DNA of 10,784 bases from DATKFM01 sp035544395 (lineage in GTDB: Bacteria > Pseudomonadota > Alphaproteobacteria > Dongiales > Dongiaceae). The notes beneath the pieces were generated by a model. That model was not told the origin of the DNA. It did no database searches and was given only the letters and a program-made list of their open reading frames with translations. Shown here piece by piece: positions 1 to 6,455 of the stretch. The stretch is from the NCBI GenBank assembly GCA_035544395.1, contig DATKFM010000314.1, positions 1 to 10,784 on the forward strand, in the 5' to 3' direction. A program made the position numbers and the translations under genes. Numbering within the stretch: position 1 is the first letter of the stretch; the number at the start of each line of letters is the position of its first letter.

Positions 1-563
1 TGCCCAACGCCGGCAAATCGACGCTGCTGGCGGCGACCTCGGCGGCGCGGCCGAAAATCGCTGATTATCCTTTCACCACCCTGCATCCCCAGCTCGGCGT
101 GGTGCGCAGCGACGAGACCGAGTTCGTCCTCGCCGATATTCCCGGCCTGATCGAGGGTGCCCATGAAGGCGCCGGCCTCGGCGACCGCTTTCTCGGCCAT
201 GTGGAGCGCTGCGGCGTGCTGATCCATCTGGTTGATGGAACGCAGGAGGATGTGAAGGCCGCCTACAAGACAATCCGCGCGGAACTCAAGGCCTATAGCC
301 CGAAGCTGGCCACCAAGCCGGAGATCGTCTGTTTGAACAAATGCGACGCCTTGTCGAAGACGGAGATCGCGGCGAAGACGAAGGCGCTGAAGGCCGCGTC
401 GCGCAAGACACCGCGGGTCATCTCCGGCGCGGCCGGCACCGGCGTGAAGGACCTGATGCGCGAGGTGATGAAGCTCGTTCTGAAGCATCGCGAAGCCGCG
501 CGTAAAGCCGAACGGGACCGCGGCGAAGGTGAATTCAGCGAAGCGGTCGAGGTCGACTCGTGA
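1..563 (+). CDS. obgE: GTPase ObgE/CgtA, C-terminal part (5' end outside window)
   Basis: Obg-family GTPase that binds the 50S ribosomal subunit and acts in ribosome assembly and stress control. The reading frame is already open at base 3 and about 186 residues remain. All five G motifs are visible: the P-loop PNAGKST at the very start (G1), DYPFTTL (switch I, G2), DIPGLIEGAHEGAGLGDRFL (G3 and switch II), NKCD (G4) and SGAAGTGV (G5). The glycine-rich Obg fold that precedes the G domain lies upstream of the window. The protein ends with a short charged tail (KAERDRGEGEFSEAVEVDS), as is common in this family. The stop codon TGA overlaps the GTG start of proB by four bases, so the two are very probably translationally coupled. 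The identification is firm; only the N-terminus is missing. Confidence 0.96.
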   Translation, partial: PNAGKSTLLAATSAARPKIADYPFTTLHPQLGVVRSDETEFVLADIPGLIEGAHEGAGLGDRFLGHVERCGVLIHLVDGTQEDVKAAYKTIRAELKAYSPKLATKPEIVCLNKCDALSKTEIAAKTKALKAASRKTPRVISGAAGTGVKDLMREVMKLVLKHREAARKAERDRGEGEFSEAVEVDS

Positions 564-1702
564 CCCCGGCGCGCGCCCAGAAGCAGGCGGAGAACGCGCT
601 GCTGCAGGCGCGCCGCATCGTCGTGAAGATCGGCTCGGCTTTGCTGGTCGATGACGCCACCGGTAATATCCGGCGCTCCTGGCTCGATGCCCTGGCCGAT
701 GACGTGGCGCAATGTCGCCGCCGCGGCCAGGATGTGATCATCGTTTCATCCGGCGCTATCGCCGTCGGCCGCCGGCATCTCGGCCTCGCTGCCGGGCGAT
801 TGAAGCTGGAAGAAAAGCAGGCCGCCGCCGCCACCGGCCAGATCCGCCTGGCCCATGCCTATCAGGAAACCCTGGCGCGGCATCAGATCACTGTGGCGCA
901 GGTGCTGCTGACTCTTGGCGATACCGAAGAGCGACGCCGGCATCTCAATGCCCGCAGCACGCTGGATACGCTGCTGAGGCTGGGCACGGTGCCCGTCATC
1001 AACGAGAACGACACTGTTGCCACATCGGAGATCCGCTTCGGCGACAATGACCGGCTGGCCGCGCGCGTTGCCGCCATGATCAGCGCGGACACGCTGATAC
1101 TGCTGTCCGACATCGACGGCCTCTACACCAGCGATCCGCGCAAGGACAAGGAGGCGCGCTTCGTGCCCATCGTCCAAGAGCTGACGCCGGAGATCGAGGC
1201 CATGGCCGGCGAAGCGCCGCCGGGCTACAGCTCCGGCGGCATGGTGACCAAGCTGGCCGCGGCGCGAGTGGCGCTCAATGGTGGCTGCCGCATGGCGATC
1301 GCCAACGGCACGCGGATGAATCCGCTGCGCGCCATTGCCGACAATGCCGCCTGCACCTGGTTCCTGCCCCAGGCCTCGCCGCTGACGGCGCGCAAGACCT
1401 GGATCGCCGGTTCGCTGAAGCCCCAAGGCGCGCTGACACTGGACGCCGGCGCGCTGAAGGCGCTTTTGTCGGGCAAGAGTTTGCTGCCGGCCGGCGTCAC
1501 TCGAGTCGACGGCGAGTTCGAGCGCGGCGATGCGGTGCGGGTGCTGGCGCCTGACGGCCACGAGGTAGCGCGGGGCCTCTCCGCTTATTCGGCCGGCGAC
1601 GCCCGCCGTATCCGCGGCCACAAGAGCGGCGAAATCGAGACCATTCTCGGCTACCGTGGCCGGGATGAGATCATCCATCGCGACGATCTGGTATTGCTGT
1701 AG
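560..1702 (+). CDS. proB: Glutamate 5-kinase
   Basis: ATP-dependent phosphorylation of L-glutamate to glutamyl 5-phosphate, the first step of proline synthesis in the cytoplasm and the usual point of feedback inhibition by proline. The 380-residue length is normal for the two-domain form. The amino acid kinase domain shows VVKIGSALLV with Lys23, IVSSGAIAVG (61-70), INENDTV (147-153), FGDND (160-164), SDIDGLY (183-189) and GGMVTK (226-231). A C-terminal PUA domain follows at about residues 290-375. The start is GTG at 560, overlapping the obgE stop, with GAGG at 549-552 seven bases upstream as ribosome binding site. proA follows within ten bases, so the kinase and its reductase partner are co-transcribed. 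This matches the known need to pass on the unstable glutamyl phosphate. Confidence 0.96.
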   Translation: MTPARAQKQAENALLQARRIVVKIGSALLVDDATGNIRRSWLDALADDVAQCRRRGQDVIIVSSGAIAVGRRHLGLAAGRLKLEEKQAAAATGQIRLAHAYQETLARHQITVAQVLLTLGDTEERRRHLNARSTLDTLLRLGTVPVINENDTVATSEIRFGDNDRLAARVAAMISADTLILLSDIDGLYTSDPRKDKEARFVPIVQELTPEIEAMAGEAPPGYSSGGMVTKLAAARVALNGGCRMAIANGTRMNPLRAIADNAACTWFLPQASPLTARKTWIAGSLKPQGALTLDAGALKALLSGKSLLPAGVTRVDGEFERGDAVRVLAPDGHEVARGLSAYSAGDARRIRGHKSGEIETILGYRGRDEIIHRDDLVLL

Positions 1703-1711
1703 GTCTTGAGC

Positions 1712-2995
1712 ATGAGCGCTGTCACAAGCCCCGCTGCAGCCGCTGATATACCCGCCCTGATCAAATCCATGGGCCAGGCGGCGCGCGCGGCTGCCTCGGC
1801 CCTGGCGCTGGCGCCGGCGGAGACGCGTGACCGGGCCTTGAAAGCGGCCGCGGCGGCAATTCGCCAGCGGCGCAGCGACATTCTCAATGCCAATAAGCAG
1901 GACATGGACGCAGCCGGGCAGAAGGCGCTCAGCGGTGCGTTGCTCGATCGTCTGAAGCTCGACGACAAGCGTGTCGAGGCGATGGCCAAGGGCCTCGAGG
2001 AGATCTCGGCCTTCCCGGATCCGCTCGGCGCGGTGCTGGCGGAATGGACGCGGCCGAACGGACTAACAATCCAGCGGGTGCGCGTGCCCCTGGGCGTGAT
2101 CGGCATCATCTATGAATCGCGGCCGAACGTGACCGCCGATGCCGGCGGATTGTGCCTGAAATCTGGCAACGCCGCGATCCTGCGGGGCGGCTCAGAAAGT
2201 TTTCATTCCTCGCGCGCGATTCACAGTGCGCTGACCGACGGTCTTCGCGCGGCGAATCTGCCGGCGGAAGCTGTGCAACTTGTGCCCACCACCGACCGCG
2301 CGGCCGTCGGCGAGATGCTGCGCCTCGACAAATTCATCGACATCATCGTGCCCCGGGGCGGCAAGGGCCTGATCGAGCGGGTGCAGAACGAGAGCCGCAT
2401 CCCCGTCATCGCCCACCTGGACGGCAACTGCCATACCTACATCGACGGCGCCGCCGACGCCGCCATGGCGCGGCAGATCGTGCTCAACGCCAAGATGCGG
2501 CGCACGGGCGTCTGCGGCGCGACCGAGACGCTCTTGGTGGACCGCCGCGCCATCGCGCAATTGCCGCCGATCCTCGGCGACCTCGCCGCCGCCGGCTGCG
2601 AGATCCGCGGCGATGCCGAGACACGCGCGCTGGATCCCCGCGTCAAGGCCGCCAGTGAATCGGATTGGGACACGGAGTTTCTCGACGCGATCATCGCGGT
2701 GAAGCTGGTCCATGGCGTCGATGAAGCCATCGCCCATATCAACCGCCATGGCTCGCACCACACCGAGGCGATCGTCACCGAGGATCAGGCGGCGGCGCAA
2801 CGGTTCATCGAGCGTGTGGATGCCGCCATCGTCATGCACAACACCTCGACCCAGTTCGCCGATGGCGGAGAGTTCGGGATGGGCGCGGAAATCGGCATTT
2901 CCACCAATCGTCTGCCGCCCCGCGGCCCGGTCGGCGCCGAGCAGCTCACCACCTATAAATACGTCGTGCGCGGCAGCGGCCAGGTCCGGCCGTAG
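1712..2995 (+). CDS. proA: Glutamate-5-semialdehyde dehydrogenase (gamma-glutamyl phosphate reductase)
   Basis: NADPH-dependent reduction of glutamyl 5-phosphate to glutamate 5-semialdehyde, the second step of proline synthesis, by an aldehyde-dehydrogenase-superfamily enzyme. With the ATG at 1712 the protein has 427 residues, the usual family length. An in-frame TTG at 1706 would add two residues; ATG is preferred because TAGGT at 1700-1704 lies seven bases before it. Visible landmarks are VPLGVIGIIYESRPNVT, LKSGNAAILRGGSES, VPRGGKGLI, AHLDGNCHTYID and NAKMRRTGVCGATETLLV, which contains the catalytic cysteine at about residue 268. Near the C-terminus the family motif GMGAEIGISTNRLPPRGPVG is intact, so the enzyme looks functional. 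It is the last gene of the obgE-proB-proA run and is followed by a GC-rich hairpin. Confidence 0.97.
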   Translation: MSAVTSPAAAADIPALIKSMGQAARAAASALALAPAETRDRALKAAAAAIRQRRSDILNANKQDMDAAGQKALSGALLDRLKLDDKRVEAMAKGLEEISAFPDPLGAVLAEWTRPNGLTIQRVRVPLGVIGIIYESRPNVTADAGGLCLKSGNAAILRGGSESFHSSRAIHSALTDGLRAANLPAEAVQLVPTTDRAAVGEMLRLDKFIDIIVPRGGKGLIERVQNESRIPVIAHLDGNCHTYIDGAADAAMARQIVLNAKMRRTGVCGATETLLVDRRAIAQLPPILGDLAAAGCEIRGDAETRALDPRVKAASESDWDTEFLDAIIAVKLVHGVDEAIAHINRHGSHHTEAIVTEDQAAAQRFIERVDAAIVMHNTSTQFADGGEFGMGAEIGISTNRLPPRGPVGAEQLTTYKYVVRGSGQVRP

Positions 2996-3019
2996 CAAAT
3001 CACGCCCCGCAAAGCAGTT

Positions 3020-3048
3020 CGCCCCGCCGGGTAAAACCAGGCGGGGCG
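3020..3048. terminator. GC-rich hairpin between convergent proA and the small secreted-protein gene
   Basis: A perfect 9-bp stem (CGCCCCGCC at 3020-3028 pairing with GGCGGGGCG at 3040-3048) encloses an 11-base loop, which can itself form a GGT/ACC mini-stem. It lies 24 bases after the proA stop and 30 bases beyond the stop of the minus-strand gene, so it could serve both convergent transcripts. Neither side carries a clear T-run, so classical intrinsic termination is uncertain. It may instead protect 3' ends or work with Rho. Confidence 0.5.
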
Positions 3049-3077
3049 CCAGTCTCTACGCGCTGTTATCAGCGCCG

Positions 3078-3320
3078 CTATTCGTTGGAGGGCTGGGAGG
3101 TATCCGGCTGACCGGTGTCAGTCTCGCCGGTATCCGTCTCGCCCTCGCCGGCCGCCGGCGCATCGCCACCGCGGGTGGCCGCGCGATCCGGCTGTTCATG
3201 GGGGTCGCCGTGGTCGCAGAGGTCGATCTTGTTCATGCAGCGCATGTTCTCGGCGAAAGCCGGCGTCGACATGGCGATCAGCAGCACTGCCGCGATCGCG
3301 ATCTGAGTTTGCTTCAACAT
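3078..3320 (-). CDS. Small exported protein with two cysteines and an acidic TDTG-repeat tail
   Basis: An 80-residue protein that I do not recognise. The N-terminus is a clear Sec signal peptide: MLKQ, a hydrophobic core (IAIAAVLLIAM), then STPAFA with likely cleavage after residue 23. The mature part begins ENMRCMNKIDLCDHGDPHEQPD, with cysteines at 28 and 35, and then becomes low-complexity and acidic. It contains the near repeat ETDTG-ETDTG-QPDTSQP and has no hydrophobic stretch. There is no lipobox, so it should be periplasmic or secreted. The ATG at 3320 was chosen because the signal peptide starts there and AGGAG lies ten bases upstream. The frame stays open to an ATG at 3458, but that extension would bury the signal peptide. 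The gene is divergent from nadD and convergent with proA. The Cys pair could bind metal or form a disulfide; this is a guess. Confidence 0.66.
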   Translation of the reverse strand: MLKQTQIAIAAVLLIAMSTPAFAENMRCMNKIDLCDHGDPHEQPDRAATRGGDAPAAGEGETDTGETDTGQPDTSQPSNE

Positions 3321-3417
3321 TTTTCTTGCGCTCCTATCATCGAATTCCGTTTGCGATTGGCCGAGGGCCGTTTCATCGCCTGGTGATCCCTGTGATAGCG
3401 GCGCCTGCGCCGTTAAC

Positions 3418-3437
3418 ACTATGATAACCATCACAGT
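3418..3437 (-). promoter_or_regulatory. CRP/FNR-family-like operator candidate
   Basis: Read on the minus strand the 20-mer is ACTGTGATGGTTATCATAGT, an inverted repeat with one mismatched pair. It fits the CRP consensus TGTGA-N6-TCACA except for one base (TCATA). It also fits the related FNR/FixK spacing of two five-base half-sites separated by four bases. It lies about 100 bases upstream of the small exported-protein start. The half-site ATCACAGT recurs at 3490-3497. The regulator and the direction of control are inferred, not shown. Confidence 0.4.
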
Positions 3438-3503
3438 AGGGCCGGATTTCTTAGCCATCTGTTAAGGTAAAGAATGAGTTCACCGCGCGATCACAGTTTA
3501 TCC

Positions 3504-3532
3504 AGAGCATGCATGTCTGAAAGCATGACTCT
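3504..3532. promoter_or_regulatory. Imperfect dyad built on CATG palindromes upstream of nadD
   Basis: AGAGCATGC at 3504-3512 is mirrored by GCATGACTCT at 3523-3532, with a single extra base. The palindromes GACATGTC (3545-3552) and GCATGC (3559-3564) follow. This looks like a protein-binding site cluster in the divergent control region, but no regulator can be named. Confidence 0.3.
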
Positions 3533-3755
3533 CGATTGTGGCTGGACATGTCGTTAGGGCATGCGCCGTTGGGTATAAATTCAGCGCGGAGGCGCACAGA
3601 TTCTCGCCGGCCCTCGGTCGTCATCCGGGATTGCTGTCTTGCAACTAGGAAAAACGCCCCTCGAATCCTTCACCAAGGTTAACCGCGCGCCATGACAGAC
3701 GGCTTTTGATATGCCAGTCTGCATCCATGCTTTCACGCAGTTCAGCCGGCGCGAG

Positions 3756-4469
3756 ATGTCCGTGTCCAGGTGGGTAAAAATTCCGCAAGGCCGGCCGCCG
3801 GCAGCTGCCAAGCCGCCATCGCCGCGCCGCCGGGTCATCGGCCTGCTGGGCGGCTCCTTCAACCCGGCCCATGACGGCCACCGGCATATCAGCCTGATGG
3901 CGCTCAAGCGCCTGGGCCTCGACGAGGTCTGGTGGATGGTATCGCCGCAGAACCCGTTGAAACCGGCCGCCGGCATGGCGCCTTTTGCCAAGCGCCTGGC
4001 CGGCGCCCAGGCGGCCGGCCGGCATCCCCGCATCAAGGCGACCGACATCGAGACCCGGCTGGGCAGCAGCTACACGGCCGAAACCCTGGCCCGCCTGGCG
4101 CGGCGGCTGCCCCGGCTGAAGTTCGTCTGGCTGATGGGGGCCGACAATCTGCGGCAGATCGACCAGTGGAAGGATTGGCCGCAGATCTTCCGCCGGGTCC
4201 TTGTTGCGGTTTTTGCTCGCCCTACCTATTCTTTAAGGGCCTTGGCTGGTAAGGCGGCCTGCCGTTTCGCCCGATTCCGCATGAGCGAGACGGCGGCGCA
4301 CAAACTGGCCCGGGCAACGCCGCCCCGCTGGGTGTTTCTGACCGGACCCCAAAGTCCCCTGTCGGCAACGGCCATCCGGGCGGCGCGGACGGCTCCGGTG
4401 CGTAAGAAAGAGGCGCCCAAAGGCGTCACGAATCGTCAATCGTTCCGGCGTAAGGTGAAATTGGGTTAA
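3756..4469 (+). CDS. nadD: Nicotinate-nucleotide adenylyltransferase
   Basis: Transfers AMP from ATP to nicotinate mononucleotide to make deamido-NAD, a required cytoplasmic step of NAD synthesis. Counted from the ATG at 3756 the protein has 237 residues. It shows the nucleotidyltransferase motif GGSFNPAHDGHRHIS (the H-x-G-H signature), the SPQNPLKP substrate loop, WLMGADNL and the C-terminal LSATAIR, the counterpart of the usual S-S-T-x-I-R motif. The conserved core begins only at RRRVIGLLGGSF, about 24 residues in. The start is uncertain: ATG at 3711 would add 15 residues, GTG at 3762 would remove two, and none has a good ribosome binding site. The first codons are unlike the rest of the gene in codon choice. 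rsfS follows 19 bases after the stop, the common nadD-rsfS pairing. Confidence 0.93.
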   Translation: MSVSRWVKIPQGRPPAAAKPPSPRRRVIGLLGGSFNPAHDGHRHISLMALKRLGLDEVWWMVSPQNPLKPAAGMAPFAKRLAGAQAAGRHPRIKATDIETRLGSSYTAETLARLARRLPRLKFVWLMGADNLRQIDQWKDWPQIFRRVLVAVFARPTYSLRALAGKAACRFARFRMSETAAHKLARATPPRWVFLTGPQSPLSATAIRAARTAPVRKKEAPKGVTNRQSFRRKVKLG

Positions 4470-4475
4470 CGGGAG

Positions 4476-4481
4476 AAGGAG
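4476..4481 (+). promoter_or_regulatory. Strong Shine-Dalgarno sequence that positions an ATA start for rsfS
   Basis: AAGGAG, within the purine-rich stretch GGGAGAAGGAGAA, lies just after the nadD stop. It is followed by a seven-base spacer (AACCCCC) and then ATA at 4489. This is ideal spacing for initiation at 4489 and far too distant (73 bases) for the first canonical start, GTG at 4555. Confidence 0.7.
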
Positions 4482-4488
4482 AACCCCC

Positions 4489-4884
4489 ATACCGCGGAAA
4501 GCACAGGCCAGAGGGACCTCATCCCTCGATCGTAAAGCTACGCTGTCTGCCCTGGTGCGGCAGACCTTGGATGACAACAAGGCCGAAGATATCGTTGTCA
4601 TCGATCTTCACGGCAAATCGAGCATTGCCGACTCAATGATCATCGCAACGGGCCGCTCCCAGCGCCATCTGGCGTCTCTGGCCGAGCATCTGGTTGTCCT
4701 GCTCAAGGAACAGGGCATCGGAGATGTGGGCATCGAAGGGGCCTCGGTCGGTGACTGGGTCCTGGTCGATGGCGGCGATGTGATTGTTCATCTCTTCAGG
4801 GAAGAGGTGCGCCGGCATTACAGCCTCGAGAAAATGTGGGGCCTCGTGGTGCCACAAGGAGAACGCCAGATGGCGCTGGCCTAG
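4489..4884 (+). CDS. rsfS: Ribosomal silencing factor RsfS (YbeB/Iojap family), apparent ATA start
   Basis: Binds ribosomal protein uL14 on the 50S subunit and blocks joining with 30S when nutrients are short. The family core is complete: DDNKAEDIVVIDLHGKSSIAD, MIIATGRSQRHLASLAEHL, GIEGASVGDWVLVDGGDVIVHLF, and REEVRRHYSLEKMW. The first canonical start is GTG at 4555, but it has no ribosome binding site and would cut into the first helix: the preceding residues TLSALVRQTLDD line up with ALQDFVIDKIDD of the E. coli protein. The frame is open from a TGA at 4456-4458, and no ATG, GTG or TTG occurs before 4555. A strong AAGGAG sits seven bases before ATA 4489, which gives 131 residues beginning x-PRKAQARG. 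An annotation tool would probably give 4555-4884. Co-transcription with nadD is likely. Confidence 0.9.
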   Translation: MPRKAQARGTSSLDRKATLSALVRQTLDDNKAEDIVVIDLHGKSSIADSMIIATGRSQRHLASLAEHLVVLLKEQGIGDVGIEGASVGDWVLVDGGDVIVHLFREEVRRHYSLEKMWGLVVPQGERQMALA

Positions 4885-4893
4885 GCCCGCCCC

Positions 4894-4935
4894 ATTCGGG
4901 CGCCGCCGGTTCGACCCGGGCGGCGCCCCCCGAAT
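4894..4935 (+). terminator. Large GC-rich hairpin after rsfS
   Basis: GGGCGCCGCC (4898-4907) pairs with GGCGGCGCCC (4919-4928). The stem extends outward by ATTC (4894-4897) with GAAT (4932-4935) across a three-C bulge. It starts ten bases after the rsfS stop. No T-run follows, so it may be a Rho-assisted terminator or a 3'-end stabiliser. It marks the end of the nadD-rsfS unit. Confidence 0.5.
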
Positions 4936-4939
4936 CCCA

Positions 4940-4962
4940 CCGACGGCTCTTTCGACCGTCGG
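4940..4962 (+). terminator. Second hairpin downstream of rsfS
   Basis: A perfect 7-bp stem, CCGACGG at 4940-4946 with CCGTCGG at 4956-4962, and a nine-base loop. It directly follows the larger hairpin, and the pair may insulate rsfS from the porin gene. There is no T-tract after it. Confidence 0.4.
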
Positions 4963-5027
4963 AAATGCCGCGCCCTGAAACAATTCCGGGCGCCGCTGTG
5001 AGGTTCGTCACTGAGGCAAGCCGAAGC

Positions 5028-5054
5028 TTGACCTTTGATAAATCCCAATAAAAT
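5028..5054 (+). promoter_or_regulatory. Candidate sigma-70-type promoter of the porin gene
   Basis: TTGACC at 5028-5033 and TAAAAT at 5049-5054 resemble -35 and -10 boxes, with a 15-base spacer that is slightly short. They lie in a locally AT-rich stretch about 85 bases upstream of the porin start. No other pair in this gap looks better. Confidence 0.4.
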
Positions 5055-5139
5055 TGTATGACATGCGTCGCTAAGGGGATGATCCCGGATTCGACATGGT
5101 GCAGATGCGCCCGGGATGCTGGCTTATGGGGGATTTCAA

Positions 5140-6291
5140 ATGCGCAGAATTCTGTTGGGCTCGACGGCCCTGGCCGCGATCGCCGTGCTCGGAGCACCCG
5201 GGGCGGCAAGCGCCGAAGAGGGGCTGAAGCTAACGCTCGGCGGCCGCTACCTCGCCGCATTCGGCGGGCTGATCGGTGAGGATGACAATCTTATGCCCAC
5301 CGACCCCAATGCGCAGCTCCGCGACTACGTCGTGAAGCAGGATGTCGAGATTCACTTCAAGGGCGAGACCACCTTCGACAACGGCCTGACCGTCGGCGTA
5401 CGCGTGGAGCTGGAGGGCCAGACTTCGGCCGCCGATCAGATCGATGCCGTCTATGCCTACTTCGACACGAAATGGGGCGAGCTGCGGTTCGGCGACACGC
5501 TCGAATCCCTGGCCTCGCTCTGCTACACCGTGCCGAGCGCCTCCAATATCTTTGGCGCCGACAGCCCGATCTTCAATTTTTCCAATGCCGGCGTGCTCGG
5601 TTATGCGGGCACCAACGGCACCTGCTACGGCATCGACAGCAAATCCACCAAAGTGGTGTATTTCAGCCCGACCTTTGGCGGATTCAATTTCGCCGTCTCC
5701 TTCACGCCTGACGATACGGAAGATACCCGGAATACCACGAACGGTGCCGGGACTCGATTCAGCAACAATTTTGGACAGAACTCCGAAAACATATCGGTCG
5801 GCGCGACCTATGAGCGGGAGTTCAACGGCTTCGGCTTTGTCATTGGCGGCGGCGGATCCTTTTCGCTGGACCGGGAGTATCCGGACTTTTTCACCGTACA
5901 TTCCGACAATCGCGAGGAGCTAAACGCTTACGCCCAGTTCCGTTACGCCGGTTTCACGCTGGGTGGAGCCTATTCCTACCGCGACGCCATCGTCGAAGAC
6001 TTCGCTCCCGGAGACGATCGAGATGCGGAGGTCTTCGGCGCCGGGGCTACCTATGCCTGGAGCCGATATGCGGTTGGGATGGGATGGACCCGCGGAAGAT
6101 ACGAAAATGGCGGCATCGTTGGATCCGACCAGTACGACGTTTATGCGCTGACGGGCAGTTACGTCCTGGGTCCGGGCATCACCATTGATGGCCTGGTCGG
6201 ATACTCCGACTATGAAGGCGCACGCCCATTCTTCGCCGTGCGGGATTATCAAGCCGTCGAGGTTGGCGTTGGCACTTCGGTCCGTTTCTAG
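5140..6291 (+). CDS. Outer-membrane porin (general Gram-negative porin family)
   Basis: A beta-barrel pore for passive diffusion of small solutes through the outer membrane. The 383-residue precursor begins MRRILLGSTALAAIAVLGAP and has a signal peptide that probably ends at ASA (23-25). The mature part alternates polar and hydrophobic residues typical of strands (for example VEIHFKGETTF, LTVGVRVELEG, ISVGATYEREF, FTLGGAYSYRD) and ends in VGTSVRF, the terminal phenylalanine recognised by the barrel-assembly machinery. DAVYAYFDTKWGELRFGDTLES resembles the region before constriction loop 3 in trimeric porins. ATG 5140 is preferred over ATG 5116 because GGGGGA at 5128-5133 lies six bases before it and the signal peptide starts there. 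The only cysteines are C128 and C162. The gene appears to be transcribed alone; substrate preference cannot be told. Confidence 0.9.
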   Translation: MRRILLGSTALAAIAVLGAPGAASAEEGLKLTLGGRYLAAFGGLIGEDDNLMPTDPNAQLRDYVVKQDVEIHFKGETTFDNGLTVGVRVELEGQTSAADQIDAVYAYFDTKWGELRFGDTLESLASLCYTVPSASNIFGADSPIFNFSNAGVLGYAGTNGTCYGIDSKSTKVVYFSPTFGGFNFAVSFTPDDTEDTRNTTNGAGTRFSNNFGQNSENISVGATYEREFNGFGFVIGGGGSFSLDREYPDFFTVHSDNREELNAYAQFRYAGFTLGGAYSYRDAIVEDFAPGDDRDAEVFGAGATYAWSRYAVGMGWTRGRYENGGIVGSDQYDVYALTGSYVLGPGITIDGLVGYSDYEGARPFFAVRDYQAVEVGVGTSVRF

Positions 6292-6368
6292 GGTCGCCCG
6301 GAGGTCCGGCAGCTTTGCCCAGCTTTCGGCCGGATTGACAATTTCTTAACCCTGTACAGCCGGCATCC

Positions 6369-6397
6369 TTTCGGCCATTAGCCGAAATCGGAAATTT
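6369..6397 (+). terminator. Hairpin downstream of the porin, probable terminator
   Basis: TTTCGGC at 6369-6375 pairs perfectly with GCCGAAA at 6381-6387 around the five-base loop CATTA. A short T4 run follows at 6394-6397, six bases beyond the stem. It lies 77 bases after the porin stop. The gap between stem and T-run makes it an imperfect intrinsic terminator. Confidence 0.45.
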
Positions 6398-6455
6398 TGC
6401 CGCAATGCCGCCAGCCCTACTCTGGAGATCATCGCGCGCCACGACTCGAGGTTCA

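Larger units (their letters stand above)
3321..3710. other. Intergenic region between the divergent small exported-protein gene and nadD
   Basis: About 390 bases with no convincing gene. It is less GC-rich than its flanks. It holds a short GC hairpin (CGGCGC-CT-GCGCCG at 3399-3412), a CRP/FNR-like palindrome at 3418-3437, further TGTGAT half-sites at 3391-3396 (+) and 3490-3495 (minus orientation), five CATG tetramers within 3508-3563, and an AT-rich TATAAA at 3574-3579 that could be a -10 element for nadD but lacks a convincing -35. The region should contain the promoters of both divergent genes. Confidence 0.5.

Noticed and set aside
746..1678. Long open frame (310 codons) on the minus strand opposite proB
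   Set aside because: A GC-rich shadow of a well-identified gene; its translation shows no family motif and is rich in Arg, Gly, Ala and His, as expected for an antisense frame.
2192..2998. Long minus-strand open frame opposite proA
   Set aside because: Antisense shadow; proA motifs on the plus strand are complete and the minus translation has no recognisable domain.
3321..3458. N-terminal extension of the small exported protein to an ATG at 3458
   Set aside because: It would place 46 unrelated residues before a good signal peptide and would make the CRP/FNR-like dyad coding; AGGAG supports the start at 3320.
5116..5139. Upstream ATG giving eight more residues on the porin
   Set aside because: GGGGGA is correctly spaced for ATG 5140, and MRRILLGSTALAA is a typical signal-peptide start.
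6335..6360. TTGACA at 6335-6340 as the -35 box of a kinase promoter
   Set aside because: No acceptable -10 box at 16-18 bases; the best partner, TACAGC at 6355, leaves only 14 bases, and the hairpin downstream would lie inside the transcript.
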